A stretch of DNA of 54,049 bases from NCBI GenBank assembly GCA_964451325.1, contig CAYVHO010000017.1, positions 1 to 54,049 of the forward strand, read 5' to 3'. Below are positions 7,732 through 16,033 of the stretch, in pieces. Below the pieces are notes generated by a model. That model did not search any database, was not told the origin of the DNA, and saw nothing but the letters and a program-made list of their open reading frames with translations. The translations under genes were made by a program, and so were the position numbers. Source of the DNA: JAADHI01 sp964451325 (GTDB lineage: Bacteria > Nitrospirota > Nitrospiria > SBBL01 > JAADHI01). The first letter of the stretch is position 1, and the number at the start of each line of letters is the position of its first letter.

Positions 7732-8712
7732 ATGAAGCAATGTCCGATTTGCCAGACTACGCTAAATTCAGATCAACCCCTTGCTTTACTCAACAGGGAC
7801 GGAGAGAGATTCCATTGTATTTCATGCGGTCGATTTTATATGACAAGACCGCTATTGCTCTCAATCGAGAAATTGTTGCCCAATCAGAGAAAACGGGCAT
7901 TGCTCAGTCATCATACGAGACGCTGTTCCCCTGATGACGAGTTTGAGGAATATCCCAAACTTACAACAAAAAATATTGAAAAAGTCCTTCAGAATGAACT
8001 CCCCAAGCCTTCAGAGCAAGCAGACAATCTCATTTATTGGCTTGGAGAAAAGCTCGAAGGATATGGGGATTACAGTGAAATATCCAGTAGCAACGATCCC
8101 CCGCTCATTGGTTCTTTGAATCAGGATGCCTTGGATAAAACTATCCGATACCTTATTGACGATAAATTAATAGAACCGAAAGAGAGTGAAGAAATATTTC
8201 CGTTTTCCGGTACAGGAAGTATTGGCTTGACCTATAAGGGATGGGAACGATTTGAGGAACTCAATTTGGGTCACTTTAATAGCAAAAAGGCTTTTATGGC
8301 AATGCAATTTGGCGAGCCTGAATTGGATGACATTTTTGACAAACATTTTAAGAGGGCTGTAGGAGATACAGGTTATGATTTGCAGAGTCTTCTCGATAGA
8401 CCAAAGGCAGGTTTAATTGATGACCGGATGAGAGTTGAAATAAGGAGATCGCGATTTCTTATTTGTGATCTAACTCATAACAATCGAGGGGCACTTTGGG
8501 AAGCGGGTTTTGCTGAAGGACTTGGGAAACCCGTCATCTATACTTGTGAGGAATCTGTATTTGACAGCACAGACCCAGAGAGTAGACCCCATTTTGATAC
8601 AAATCATCACCTTATGGTCAAATGGAATAGCAATAATCCTGAACAAGCAGTAGAGAAGTTGAAGGAGACGATCAGAGAAACCTTACCTGGTGAAGCAAAA
8701 TTTTCTGATTAA
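7732..8712 (+). CDS. Zinc-ribbon protein with C-terminal deoxyribosyltransferase/TIR-like domain
   Basis: A 326-residue protein of unknown function. The N terminus has two C-x2-C pairs (CPIC at 4-7 and CISC at 29-32), a likely zinc ribbon. A middle region of about residues 50-180 is hydrophilic and unassigned. The C-terminal 140 residues resemble the nucleoside 2-deoxyribosyltransferase/TIR-like fold: KAFMAMQF as first strand, FLICDLTHNNRGALWEAG, then FAEGLGKPVIYTCEE with the candidate catalytic glutamate. Such domains cleave N-glycosidic bonds in nucleosides or NAD, and several act in phage defence. I used the third of three closely spaced ATGs (7720, 7726, 7732) because GAGG lies six bases before it. 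The gene stands alone between metabolic genes and a decayed sigma factor. Confidence 0.6.
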   Translation: MKQCPICQTTLNSDQPLALLNRDGERFHCISCGRFYMTRPLLLSIEKLLPNQRKRALLSHHTRRCSPDDEFEEYPKLTTKNIEKVLQNELPKPSEQADNLIYWLGEKLEGYGDYSEISSSNDPPLIGSLNQDALDKTIRYLIDDKLIEPKESEEIFPFSGTGSIGLTYKGWERFEELNLGHFNSKKAFMAMQFGEPELDDIFDKHFKRAVGDTGYDLQSLLDRPKAGLIDDRMRVEIRRSRFLICDLTHNNRGALWEAGFAEGLGKPVIYTCEESVFDSTDPESRPHFDTNHHLMVKWNSNNPEQAVEKLKETIRETLPGEAKFSD

Positions 8713-8728
8713 AACCATGTTTAGAATT

Positions 8729-9172
8729 CTAATCATCATCAATGATCGTTGCGATTTCTTCAAAACGAAAATCAAAAAAATCGTGAAGCAGAAAAACCGC
8801 ACGCTCTATCGGAGAAAGTTTTTCGAGCGCGAGCAGCAGTGCCATAGAGATTGTTTCGTCCCGTTCGAGCTGTGCGCTAATATCGTCCGTATCTTTTGAT
8901 ATGAAAGGTTCTGGCAGCCAGATGCGAATATAGTGTTCCCGTTTGTGACGTGCGGATTGCATTGCAGGACATTCATTGCAATTCGGCTGCAAACCGTAAT
9001 CAACCAGGCCCGCGCATTGCGTATTTATGCGATGTCCGCATTATTCCATTTGAGATAGGTGTCTTGCACCACGTCCAGGTATCGGCGAGCGAAGCCAGCA
9101 TTCGGTAGGCGATGCCTCCGAGTGTGCGACGGTTTTCTTCAAATAGACGTGTTTTTCGTCTTGTTTACTCAC
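8729..9172 (-). pseudogene. Decayed SigJ/ECF41-type sigma factor
   Basis: Read from about 9172 downwards, pieces of an ECF sigma factor appear in successive frames. First MSKQDEKH from a GTG start, then after a shift FEENRRTLGGIAYRML (region 2), then after another shift DVVQDTYLKWNNADIA, an in-frame TAA, IRNARAWLITVCSRIAMNVL, and after a third shift REHYIRIWLPEPF and LSPIERAVFLLHDFFDF (region 4). The end is also short: it stops just inside the region 4 helix-turn-helix. SigJ-like proteins normally carry a further SnoaL-like domain. At least three frameshifts and one stop show that it is not functional. The start overlaps the stop of the NTF2-like gene by eight bases, so the two were once a coupled operon. 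Confidence 0.8.
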
Positions 9173-9647
9173 AATGGTTTGACATGAGCACTGCATAACG
9201 CCAGCCGACTGCACTTAAACGAAAAATGTGTATGTATTTTTGTCGCGCTGAAAAAACACCGTCTTTGTCGGTACTTTTTTTCATACTGACTTCCTGTCGT
9301 CCGATTTCCACAACCATATCTCCGCTCCGTTCTATCTTTTCTGGATATTTTGTAAATTTTGAAAAAGTGGCATTTTCAAAGAGTGCATTCTCCGCGGCTA
9401 GAAATTGTGCGCGACCGGAGACGATATCATGGCCTGGAATCATGAGTTGAACATCATCGGCACATAGATTGGCGTAGGCTTCTGCATCTCCCTTGATGAT
9501 GGCATGGGCCTGATTATCGCGTAACGTTTTGATTTCTTGAATATCTTGTTCTGAGAAGGGGCCTTTCCACAAGCCTTCTTTTTGACTTAAGACCAGGCGA
9601 TCCCCCGTTTTCTCGGCTTTGCTGAAGTGCAGTTTTTTTGTTGTCAT
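9165..9647 (-). CDS. NTF2-like (SnoaL/DUF4440-type) protein
   Basis: The 160-residue product has the NTF2-like cone fold pattern: an N-terminal helix DIQEIKTLRDNQAHAIIKGD, the segment YANLCADDVQLMIPG, and later strands ending in YIHIFRLSAVGWRYAVLMSN. Members serve as small-molecule isomerases, ligand-binding proteins or sigma-factor partners. Residues 1-30 are polar and not part of the fold. The gene lies directly upstream of, and overlaps, the sigma-factor pseudogene. In ECF41 sigma factors an NTF2-like domain is a regulatory extension, so a link to that lost regulator is plausible but inferred. A TGGAGGTTTC ribosome site precedes the ATG. Confidence 0.75.
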   Translation of the reverse strand: MTTKKLHFSKAEKTGDRLVLSQKEGLWKGPFSEQDIQEIKTLRDNQAHAIIKGDAEAYANLCADDVQLMIPGHDIVSGRAQFLAAENALFENATFSKFTKYPEKIERSGDMVVEIGRQEVSMKKSTDKDGVFSARQKYIHIFRLSAVGWRYAVLMSNHCE

Positions 9648-9776
9648 GAAACCTCCAGATCATAATTTTAAAATTTAAATCTCGTCATGAAGACAGAACA
9701 GGGGCTAAAAATGTGACAGATCGTTCATTCGCCCATTTGCCGTCGCATCGTATTTGAGGTGTGTCAGTGACAGGCG

Positions 9777-10268
9777 TTAGGGTTTCAAGTACAGGGGATT
9801 GTCTCGAAGGTCGCCTCGATATTTAAGTTGCAGGCCTAAGAGAAAATTACGCAGGATTTGGTCTTTGCATTCTCGATAATGTTTATGTCCGGGTCGACGA
9901 AAAAATGCACTCAGTTCGTGTTTGCTGAGGCGAAAATCTACCAAGGCCATCATTTGTAAAACATCATCCGCCTGCAGATTTAACGCGATTTTCAATTTCA
10001 AAAAAATGAGGTTGTTGTTTAAACGTTTTTCGGCTGTGGGTTGTGGGCCTTCTTTTTTGCCACGTTTATGGTGAATGAAACCATTCAGGAAGACGGCAAA
10101 CCAGGTGTCGTTACAGGGTGCATAGGCGGGGTCATCCTCTTTTTTTAACCAATCGCTGATTTGAGCCCGTGTGACCTGACGATCAGCTAAGGCAAAGATA
10201 CGAATCATTGTCGCATCGTCAAAATCAAAGGTATAACGAATACGACGCAAGATATCATTATTCAACAT
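9777..10268 (-). CDS. yehS: DUF1456 family protein (YehS-like)
   Basis: The 163-residue protein matches E. coli YehS over its length. It has two copies of the DUF1456 helical domain, the first beginning MLNNDILRRIRYTFDFDD with SDWLKKEDDPAY inside, the second beginning RLNNNLIFLKLKIALNL and containing a RPGHKHYRECKDQILRNFL segment. Function is unknown; the fold is all-alpha. An FLNGFIHHKRGKKEG linker joins the halves, as in YehS. It is transcribed alone on the minus strand, 129 bases downstream of the NTF2-like gene start and in the same direction as the CpxP/Spy-like gene upstream. Confidence 0.9.
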   Translation of the reverse strand: MLNNDILRRIRYTFDFDDATMIRIFALADRQVTRAQISDWLKKEDDPAYAPCNDTWFAVFLNGFIHHKRGKKEGPQPTAEKRLNNNLIFLKLKIALNLQADDVLQMMALVDFRLSKHELSAFFRRPGHKHYRECKDQILRNFLLGLQLKYRGDLRDNPLYLKP

Positions 10269-10342
10269 GAGCAGACCTTGTTTGAGGTATTAACAGAAAA
10301 AACACTACCGGCTACAATTTTATTTTTTCGAATATGCAGGCT

Positions 10343-10867
10343 CTATTTTTTTCGGCTGGCGGCTTGGCTGATAATGCGCATGTCGTAGGAAATCCGTTGC
10401 TCTGGTGAGAGCATTTCACGCATCTCGACGATGTGGGCATATCGTGCGCGGATTTTCTGGCGTTTTAGATCCAGAATTTCGTCTATTTTTTTATTGAGGG
10501 CTTCCAGCTTGGCGTGATCTTGTGTCGCTAAAACGGCTAATTCTGTTTTTTTGACGGTGATCATCGCCTTGATTGAGGCGGTATCTTTCATCAGTCTCAA
10601 GTGCATTTCATCAACCTTTAATTTTTGATGATCGCTGAGGGTTCCGTGCCAATCAGGTGAAAAAAGGTGGAGGCCTCCAGCCTTGTGTTGTGAATGCCCT
10701 TGTTGATGGGCAGGTTTGCAGGGTGGGTGACAGTTTTCTTTTTTGGACATTTCTTTTTGTGCATGTGTTTTTGATCCGTGTTCCTGTGCCTGAAGCGGGG
10801 AAACCATCACAAATCCGCTCAGTAGAATACCGATAAAGAGGGTCTTATATTGTGGGTTCATTTTCAT
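10343..10867 (-). CDS. Periplasmic CpxP/Spy-like metal-responsive protein
   Basis: A 174-residue exported protein with a Sec signal peptide (about residues 1-27, ending LQA). A His/Cys-rich linker follows (ENCHPPCKPAHQQGHSQH) and then a helical domain with the LTXXQ-type pattern of the CpxP/Spy/CnrX group (LSDHQKLKVDEMHLRL, MREMLSPEQRISYDMRI). These proteins act as periplasmic chaperones or metal sensors. The His/Cys cluster suggests metal binding, which is inference. An inverted repeat at 10888-10913 lies just upstream of the start and may be an operator. The neighbouring gene yehS offers no functional clue. Confidence 0.72.
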   Translation of the reverse strand: MKMNPQYKTLFIGILLSGFVMVSPLQAQEHGSKTHAQKEMSKKENCHPPCKPAHQQGHSQHKAGGLHLFSPDWHGTLSDHQKLKVDEMHLRLMKDTASIKAMITVKKTELAVLATQDHAKLEALNKKIDEILDLKRQKIRARYAHIVEMREMLSPEQRISYDMRIISQAASRKK

Positions 10868-10887
10868 TCTCCGTAAGGTGGCCTCGT

Positions 10888-10913
10888 GTAAAATCGAGTT
10901 TTTTTGATTTTAC
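10888..10913. promoter_or_regulatory. 8-bp inverted repeat upstream of the CpxP/Spy-like gene
   Basis: GTAAAATC (10888-10895) and GATTTTAC (10906-10913) are exact reverse complements separated by 10 bases, and lie 21 bases before the minus-strand start at 10867. The position fits an operator overlapping promoter or leader; the regulator is unknown. Confidence 0.4.
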
Positions 10914-11181
10914 TGAGATATTTTAATGCTTATTTAAAGCAAAATATCATATTTTTATGGGATTAGTTTAAAAAAATGAACGATGAAGGAAAACATTTTA
11001 CAAAAGCCAGCAGCAGTTTCGGTGATCCCTTAATCCAAATCTTAGACTGAAACAGTACTCAATGCCTCATCAGAAAAACATCCCTGGAGCAGACATAAAG
11101 CATATTCGAGCCATCGAATGCGCATTAAAAAATTAATCAAATTTTGTACACGTTTGAGATTGGTTTTTCAGGGGCGTTTTT

Positions 11182-11227
11182 AAGTAGGGGTTCAAGTTCT
11201 CCCTTAGGAAAACTTGAACCCCTACTT
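11182..11227. repeat. Perfect 17-bp stem hairpin
   Basis: AAGTAGGGGTTCAAGTT (11182-11198) and its exact reverse complement at 11211-11227 flank a 12-nt loop. It lies in the 423-base non-coding gap 10868-11290, just beyond the 3' end of the TRL-like gene. There is no proper T tract on either strand, so it may be an extragenic palindrome or a 3'-end stabiliser, not a standard terminator. Nothing else is recognised in the gap apart from the dyad at 10888-10913. Confidence 0.55.
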
Positions 11228-11290
11228 TCCCGATCAATGGGACATAAACAAAGGAATGATCGTTGTTGGTGATTGAAGATTGTACGAGAT

Positions 11291-11590
11291 TTACTCCCCG
11301 TAAACAACGACACAATATTGGGAGAAAAGAATATAGTTACCATTTTCGTAGTCGACGGAGTAGACTTTTTTAATGTTTCCCTCTTTGACTGCGTTTATAA
11401 CTTGGGCATCGCCGAAAGGGCCAATGATCCCTAATAAAAATGTCGCACATGATTTACTTTTCTTGAAATTTTTTGCGTTTGAAAAATCAACCTGAGTCAA
11501 ATCGACGGAGTTGACTACAGGAGAAATGGCGAGTGAGCAACCACCCAACAGGAAAAACAGGCCAACAAGCCCAAAAAACATCTTTTTCAT
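11291..11590 (-). CDS. TRL-like family lipoprotein
   Basis: A 99-residue predicted lipoprotein: signal peptide MKKMFFGLVGLFFLLGGC with lipobox LGGC (Cys18), then a short domain ending in CVVVYGE. The internal spacing (VDLTQVDFSNAK, SKSCATFLLGIIGPFGDA, INAVKEGNIKKVYSVDYE) follows the TRL-like protein pattern, a family of small secreted proteins of unknown role, sometimes near tRNA or stress genes. I chose the ATG at 11590 because a GGAGGT ribosome site lies ahead of it; an upstream in-frame ATG would place charged residues ahead of the signal peptide. It stands alone with hairpins on its 3' side. Confidence 0.78.
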   Translation of the reverse strand: MKKMFFGLVGLFFLLGGCSLAISPVVNSVDLTQVDFSNAKNFKKSKSCATFLLGIIGPFGDAQVINAVKEGNIKKVYSVDYENGNYILFSQYCVVVYGE

Positions 11591-11849
11591 TTTACCGCTT
11601 ACCTCCATGTTAGAAATATCCAAATTACGGGCTATCCCTCAAATCCTATATATGCACCGCTTTTGTCGCGACGCGCTCAAGCAGAGAATTTAGGGGACGA
11701 GATCGTTATTATTTGGTTTCAGTACTATACCTAACGGAGCTTCTTTTTGATACAAATAAATACCCGGTTTTTGAGATATACTTTTCTGGAAAAGGGTAAG
11801 GTCTGCCCGGATACGATTCCCTTTCCGTGTTCTTCCAAGAGAAGGAACT

Positions 11850-11881
11850 CGGCGCTTACCTGAGCTTTCAAGTAAGCGCCG
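11850..11881 (-). terminator. Hairpin at the 3' end of the lipoprotein operon
   Basis: CGGCGCTTAC (11850-11859) pairs perfectly with GTAAGCGCCG (11872-11881) around a 12-nt loop, 15 bases after the stop of the minus-strand lipoprotein gene. The stem is GC-rich but is not followed by a T tract on the minus strand, so termination may be Rho-dependent or the hairpin may protect the mRNA end. The rest of 11591-11896 shows no gene. Confidence 0.5.
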
Positions 11882-11896
11882 TTTAATATAAAATAT

Positions 11897-13204
11897 TTAC
11901 CACTCAAGTATTCCGTTTATAATCAGTGGGCCGAGAGCATCATTTTGCTGAATACCATCATCCACGGGAAGAGAAGTATTGGAAAAACTAATTGTCTTTT
12001 GAGAACCGTCAAGCGAAATAGACGAACAATCACCTGATTTTCCATCGCACTCCAAATGGTACAGCAATGTTGAATGTATTACCGAGGCCCTTGTGTCGAT
12101 ATCGAATCGATTAAGGCTAATTCTTTTGACGGTGCCATCGGTATTAAGCGTTAGTTCCAATTTGGCAGAAATGCTCCGTGATTGGGATATCGTTTGGAAA
12201 TCTCGCCAAATAACAAATTGACCGATCTCAAAAACAAGTTGGTTGACCCGAAATTTTTCACCGAAGACGGAGGCATCTGGCCCCGATAAGCTCAAAATCC
12301 CTGGTGTCGCATCCTTCTCTGAAGATTCAACCCGCATCCCCCTAAATGTTCCTGTATTACCCTCAGAGATGTCTTGCCAGGCTCCTGATATCTCTCCAGA
12401 ACGTGTCGTACTTCCTGAGAAGCTTTTTCCCCCTGGACTAGACCCGAGTACATCAAATCTTCCATTACTTGAGATGCTTCCAGAGAGCGTGGTCGGCCCA
12501 TCAGGAAAACCCGTTTCTGTATCTGTCCCGCTTAGGTTACCGGATGAATCAATTGTGAATGTCCAGGTACCACTGGAAGTCCCTGAATATGTGCCCGCAT
12601 AGGTTCCGACGAGGGAGCGAAGCAGTGTTTCTCTCAGGTGAGCCTGGACAGAAACAACTGAAGGAATCTGGCTAATCCCTAGGACTGAAAAAAATACCTC
12701 AGTTTCAAAATCCGCCTCGGCAATCTCAAAATTAAAGGTCTGTCCCTCAGCAAGGCTTCTTATTTCTTGCGAAATCCTGATGCCATTGCTCAAGTCGTCA
12801 TCGTCATCTAAGCTCTGTAGAAATCGACTGATGTTCACAACTGTGGGATGCGTTTCATCTTCCGCGCCTTGGACTAACTCAACAGGTGTCATCACTGCCT
12901 GAGCGACTGCTTCACCAAGAACAATTCCGCCGAGCGAAAACCGGAGAGACTGACCCGCTTCAAAGAAAAATGTTCCGTTTGCATCTGTTGTCCCGGAGTG
13001 TTCTCCAGACTGATAATGGAGTCCCTCAACAGCGCTGTCTAGAAATATTCCTTTCTGAAGTGTTGGCTTGCCCGCATCGTCACCACGACTGCCACATGCT
13101 GAAAGAAGCAAGATTAAAAAAACACTGAGAAGCGTGAACCATGTTTTACTTTGAATGATCGAAATCGGGTTACCCTTCTTTCTCAGAAGATATTTTTTTC
13201 GCAC
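11897..13204 (-). CDS. Secreted lipoprotein, paralogue of the next gene upstream
   Basis: The 435-residue product starts at a GTG (13204) preceded by AAGGAGAG. It has a signal peptide ending LLSAC, a lipobox. Residues after the lipid site (FLDSAVEGLHYQSG, GTTDANGTFFFEAG, SLGGIVLGEA, VMTPVELVQGA, NISRFLQSLDDDDDLSNGI) repeat the same order of motifs as the gene at 13270-14682, so the two are tandem paralogues. A glycine/serine/threonine-rich beta region follows (TYAGTYSGTSSGTWTFTIDSSG). The C-terminal 150 residues differ from the paralogue. Function is unknown; I infer an outer-membrane surface or periplasmic binding protein. It is the last gene of the operon led by the gene at 15982. Confidence 0.72.
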   Translation of the reverse strand: MRKKYLLRKKGNPISIIQSKTWFTLLSVFLILLLSACGSRGDDAGKPTLQKGIFLDSAVEGLHYQSGEHSGTTDANGTFFFEAGQSLRFSLGGIVLGEAVAQAVMTPVELVQGAEDETHPTVVNISRFLQSLDDDDDLSNGIRISQEIRSLAEGQTFNFEIAEADFETEVFFSVLGISQIPSVVSVQAHLRETLLRSLVGTYAGTYSGTSSGTWTFTIDSSGNLSGTDTETGFPDGPTTLSGSISSNGRFDVLGSSPGGKSFSGSTTRSGEISGAWQDISEGNTGTFRGMRVESSEKDATPGILSLSGPDASVFGEKFRVNQLVFEIGQFVIWRDFQTISQSRSISAKLELTLNTDGTVKRISLNRFDIDTRASVIHSTLLYHLECDGKSGDCSSISLDGSQKTISFSNTSLPVDDGIQQNDALGPLIINGILEW

Positions 13205-13269
13205 TTTACTCTCCTTTATTTTAATATAGATGTCATTTTGGGTGGACATGAATTGTTTGTTTTAGCCCT

Positions 13270-14682
13270 TTAAGGACTTGTTCGGGAAAAAACCCGGACA
13301 TTATCCCAATGGATTTGCACCGTGTTATCGGCGCTACTGCTATGGTTCGTGACCAAATGAACTTCGAGTGCTTCGCCAAAAGGATCGTTGGACTGTGTGG
13401 TGTATTCGACAGATATCGTCTTAAATTTTCCATTTTCGGGGACGGCCGTCCCTTTTGCTAAGACCCGATCTCCTATTCTAAGCTCTGCCGAATAAACATC
13501 CGGGAGATTCAAGAAAACACTCTTCCCCACTTCTACCTCTAAACGATAGCTTGTATTGTTTGTGAGTCCTACTGTCAGTGCCTGAGAGGCGCGACCATTC
13601 CCATTTGTAAAAATGGTGTTGAGTCCATCTGGCACATCTTCGGTAAAAATGTTGAATTGTATCGGGTTGCCTGGAGTCGAAGGACTGATGGTGCCGACGG
13701 GTTGTGTTGTGTTCCATTGTTGGACTGAGGTATTGAAGTTTCCTGCCCCCGTGAAAAAAGTAAAGGGATCACTTGTTTCAAAGCTTGCGTTCTCAATATT
13801 AAGACCGCAAAAGACACTTTCACCTACAATGCGCTCGCCACTGAAAATTCCAAACTCGCCGTCAATGACATTTTCCCAAGTACCGGAAACATTGCCATCA
13901 AACAAGAATATTCCTGAAAAAGTAGCGCTTCCAGCTACTCCAGAAATACTGGCGATACCATCAATGCCCACACTTCCGACAATTGCAGTTGATGCAAATT
14001 CATTCGATGTAGAAATGCCTTCTATGTTGCCCTGACAGTCTATGCTGAGTTCCCAGGTGCCATGATCATCCCCGGAAAAGCTGCCTTGATATCTCCCTTC
14101 TAATAGCGCAAATAAGGATGTTCTCAAATGTGTTTGTGCGTCACGCGTCGCAACCAGGTTTCGTGTCTCACCCAGTCCTGATGTCAAGTCTGCAAGTACC
14201 GCTTGAATTTCAGAGTGGGTTTCGAAGTCTGCAACAGAGAGATTAAAGTCAATGGATTTTTCAAACGCTGCATTTGTTGTGAGGTCTGAAATAATAATGC
14301 CGTTGGAAGGGTTTTGGTCTTCATCCAGTGTCTGTATAAATCGAATCAGATTAATGACTTGATCATTGTTTTCATCCGTCGCCTCTGGCACAAGGTCAAT
14401 CGGTGTGATGACAGATTTCCCAAGGGCTTCCCCAATGAAAATATCTCCGACAAAAAATTGAACACGCTCTCCTTCGACATATTTGAAATTCCCTTTTTCA
14501 TCAGTGGTGCCCGATACGGTCGTGGTCTTAAATTGTAAACCCGTGACGACATCGTCAATAAACTGCCCATTTAGCACTGGCTCAGCGGGATTGGGATCAT
14601 CATGATTGTGATCATGACAGCCGATAAGGGGAAGAAAAATAGAAAGTAAGAGCAGGGTTTTGCAAAATGACTTGATGTTCAT
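13270..14682 (-). CDS. Secreted lipoprotein with shared N-terminal module and beta-sandwich C terminus
   Basis: A 470-residue lipoprotein: signal peptide ending LPLIGC (Cys22), then a histidine/aspartate-rich stretch HDHNHDDPNP that could bind metal. The N-terminal 200 residues parallel those of the downstream gene (QFIDDVVTGLQFKTTT, SGTTDEKGNFKYVEG, FFVGDIFIGEALGK, VITPIDLVPEA, IRFIQTLDEDQNPSNGI). A threonine/glycine beta region follows (GRYQGSFSGDDHGTWELSID). The last 180 residues (ENASFETSDPFTFFTGAGNF to IHWDNVRVF) look like a carbohydrate-binding-type beta sandwich. Such domains often bind glycans, so a role in adhesion or polymer capture is possible. Gaps of 65 and 79 bases to its neighbours fit one operon. 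Confidence 0.72.
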   Translation of the reverse strand: MNIKSFCKTLLLLSIFLPLIGCHDHNHDDPNPAEPVLNGQFIDDVVTGLQFKTTTVSGTTDEKGNFKYVEGERVQFFVGDIFIGEALGKSVITPIDLVPEATDENNDQVINLIRFIQTLDEDQNPSNGIIISDLTTNAAFEKSIDFNLSVADFETHSEIQAVLADLTSGLGETRNLVATRDAQTHLRTSLFALLEGRYQGSFSGDDHGTWELSIDCQGNIEGISTSNEFASTAIVGSVGIDGIASISGVAGSATFSGIFLFDGNVSGTWENVIDGEFGIFSGERIVGESVFCGLNIENASFETSDPFTFFTGAGNFNTSVQQWNTTQPVGTISPSTPGNPIQFNIFTEDVPDGLNTIFTNGNGRASQALTVGLTNNTSYRLEVEVGKSVFLNLPDVYSAELRIGDRVLAKGTAVPENGKFKTISVEYTTQSNDPFGEALEVHLVTNHSSSADNTVQIHWDNVRVFSRTSP

Positions 14683-14761
14683 GTTGTCTCCTTTGTATGG
14701 GTTAATCTTGTTTTGATTTGAAATTCCTATTCTTAAATGGCTCGTTTAAAGGGGTTCTGTG

Positions 14762-15562
14762 CTAAGCGGAAATGCTGCGATTTTTCCACCAGAGATTAAA
14801 AAACAATATCTCGATAAGGGGGATTGCCATGAGCAGTACCAATACCGTAAAGATGTTGAGGTAAAATCCGCTAAAAAATGAATCGATGTAGCTTGAAACA
14901 TAGATCGAGACGGATTGTGCAATCTCTTCTCCCAGTTGCGAATAATCTGTGTTTTCGATTTGTTGGAGCGAAAATTCAAGCCCTGATGAGTCAAGTCCGA
15001 TGGACTCAAAGGTTTTGCCTGTTGCAATGCTTGCCATGGTCGTCACGGTCGCATTGACGATCCAAATGCCAAGATCATCCAGTAGCCAATTGATCAGCGC
15101 AGCCTTTTTTTGACCCAAAAATACATCAGGATGAGCGGTGTATTGCATTGTTTTGAGCAGTCGGGCGACCGTGTCATCTGTGGAGGCTGTAAAACCCACT
15201 CCTTTTTCAGGCCATGCTGAAACAATTGCTTGCTGAATTTGACCGACCTGCGTTTCAATTGTGGGGTTTAAATGGCTGTGAACAAGACCATTGATCATGT
15301 GATGGACTGCACGTGTGCCTCCGAGCATGGGGGAGCTCAGCAAGAGGGCAGACACTACAAACAAATAATGGAAATTGGTCATGAAGTTCCAGAAGGGGTT
15401 TTCCCGTCGCGCTAGTTTTTTTCGTTTGATGTAAAGCACAAGCGCGATAGAAATCATTAAGCCTATGCTTGTGTATAAAAGGACTGATCCGATAATGCTC
15501 CAAAATGAATCCATCATGAGCATAAAGAGTTGATCCATTGAAATGATGACGTGATCCATCAT
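14762..15562 (-). CDS. Inner-membrane protein of unknown function
   Basis: The 266-residue product has hydrophobic segments at about residues 18-42, 62-82 and 235-258, with a basic KRKKLARREN stretch after the first. The region between the second and third segments (about 85-230) is hydrophilic and probably one soluble domain, with GIWIVNATVTTMASIATGK inside. I recognise no family. The start has an AAGGAGAAA ribosome site; ATG codons at 15562 and 15559 are both usable. It lies 36 bases downstream of the gene at 15599-15982 and 79 bases upstream of the first lipoprotein, so it is the second gene of the operon. Confidence 0.6.
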   Translation of the reverse strand: MMDHVIISMDQLFMLMMDSFWSIIGSVLLYTSIGLMISIALVLYIKRKKLARRENPFWNFMTNFHYLFVVSALLLSSPMLGGTRAVHHMINGLVHSHLNPTIETQVGQIQQAIVSAWPEKGVGFTASTDDTVARLLKTMQYTAHPDVFLGQKKAALINWLLDDLGIWIVNATVTTMASIATGKTFESIGLDSSGLEFSLQQIENTDYSQLGEEIAQSVSIYVSSYIDSFFSGFYLNIFTVLVLLMAIPLIEILFFNLWWKNRSISA

Positions 15563-15598
15563 TTTCTCCTTGTTTGAAAATAAATTGCTAAAAAAGAT

Positions 15599-15982
15599 CT
15601 AAGGGCTTTCGGTCTTCGATTCGGCCAGCGGGGTTTGATTTTGTTCTTTATTTGGAGTGGGGAGAACAGGCTGAATCGGCACTTGAAGTTGCGTCTTGTT
15701 TGGCAGAGAAACACCCCATTTTAAGCTGGCCTCTTCCCATCCTTCTCCGATGGGGTGATAGCCGATCTCCATATAATGGTGAGCCGTTTTTTTGTTGATG
15801 GTGAACCAGAGGTAGATTGTGCTTAATCCGAGTGTGCTCAGTGCCAGGAGAAGCCAGATAAAGCCACTACCTGACATGCCTCGAAAGAAAAAGGGGAAGG
15901 GGCCAAAAAAGAATGAAGTCCATGAAAACCCAACTTTGACCTGACGTGTTAAGCCTGTTTCATTTTTGAGTGTGACAACCAT
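15599..15982 (-). CDS. Small membrane protein, DUF2628/HrgC-like
   Basis: A 127-residue protein with the pattern KVGFSWTSFFFGPFPFFFRG seen in DUF2628/HrgC-type small membrane proteins, then a membrane span (GFIWLLLALSTLGLSTIYLWF) and a short soluble tail containing YMEIGYHPIGEGWEEA and a proline/threonine-rich C terminus. The family has no known biochemical role. It is the first gene of the minus-strand operon. A sequence with exact sigma-54 promoter geometry lies about 52 bases upstream (16034-16049), so its expression probably depends on RpoN and an activator, most simply the FHA protein encoded divergently. Confidence 0.65.
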   Translation of the reverse strand: MVVTLKNETGLTRQVKVGFSWTSFFFGPFPFFFRGMSGSGFIWLLLALSTLGLSTIYLWFTINKKTAHHYMEIGYHPIGEGWEEASLKWGVSLPNKTQLQVPIQPVLPTPNKEQNQTPLAESKTESP

Positions 15983-16033
15983 TGTGATTTCTCCTTGGTG
16001 TGAGTTGCGTTTCTTAAACTGGTTTTTGCTAAT

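Noticed and set aside
12243..12602. Plus-strand frame of 119 codons opposite the lipoprotein gene
   Set aside because: Pro/Ser/Val-rich shadow of a Gly/Ser/Thr-rich coding strand, with no ribosome site.
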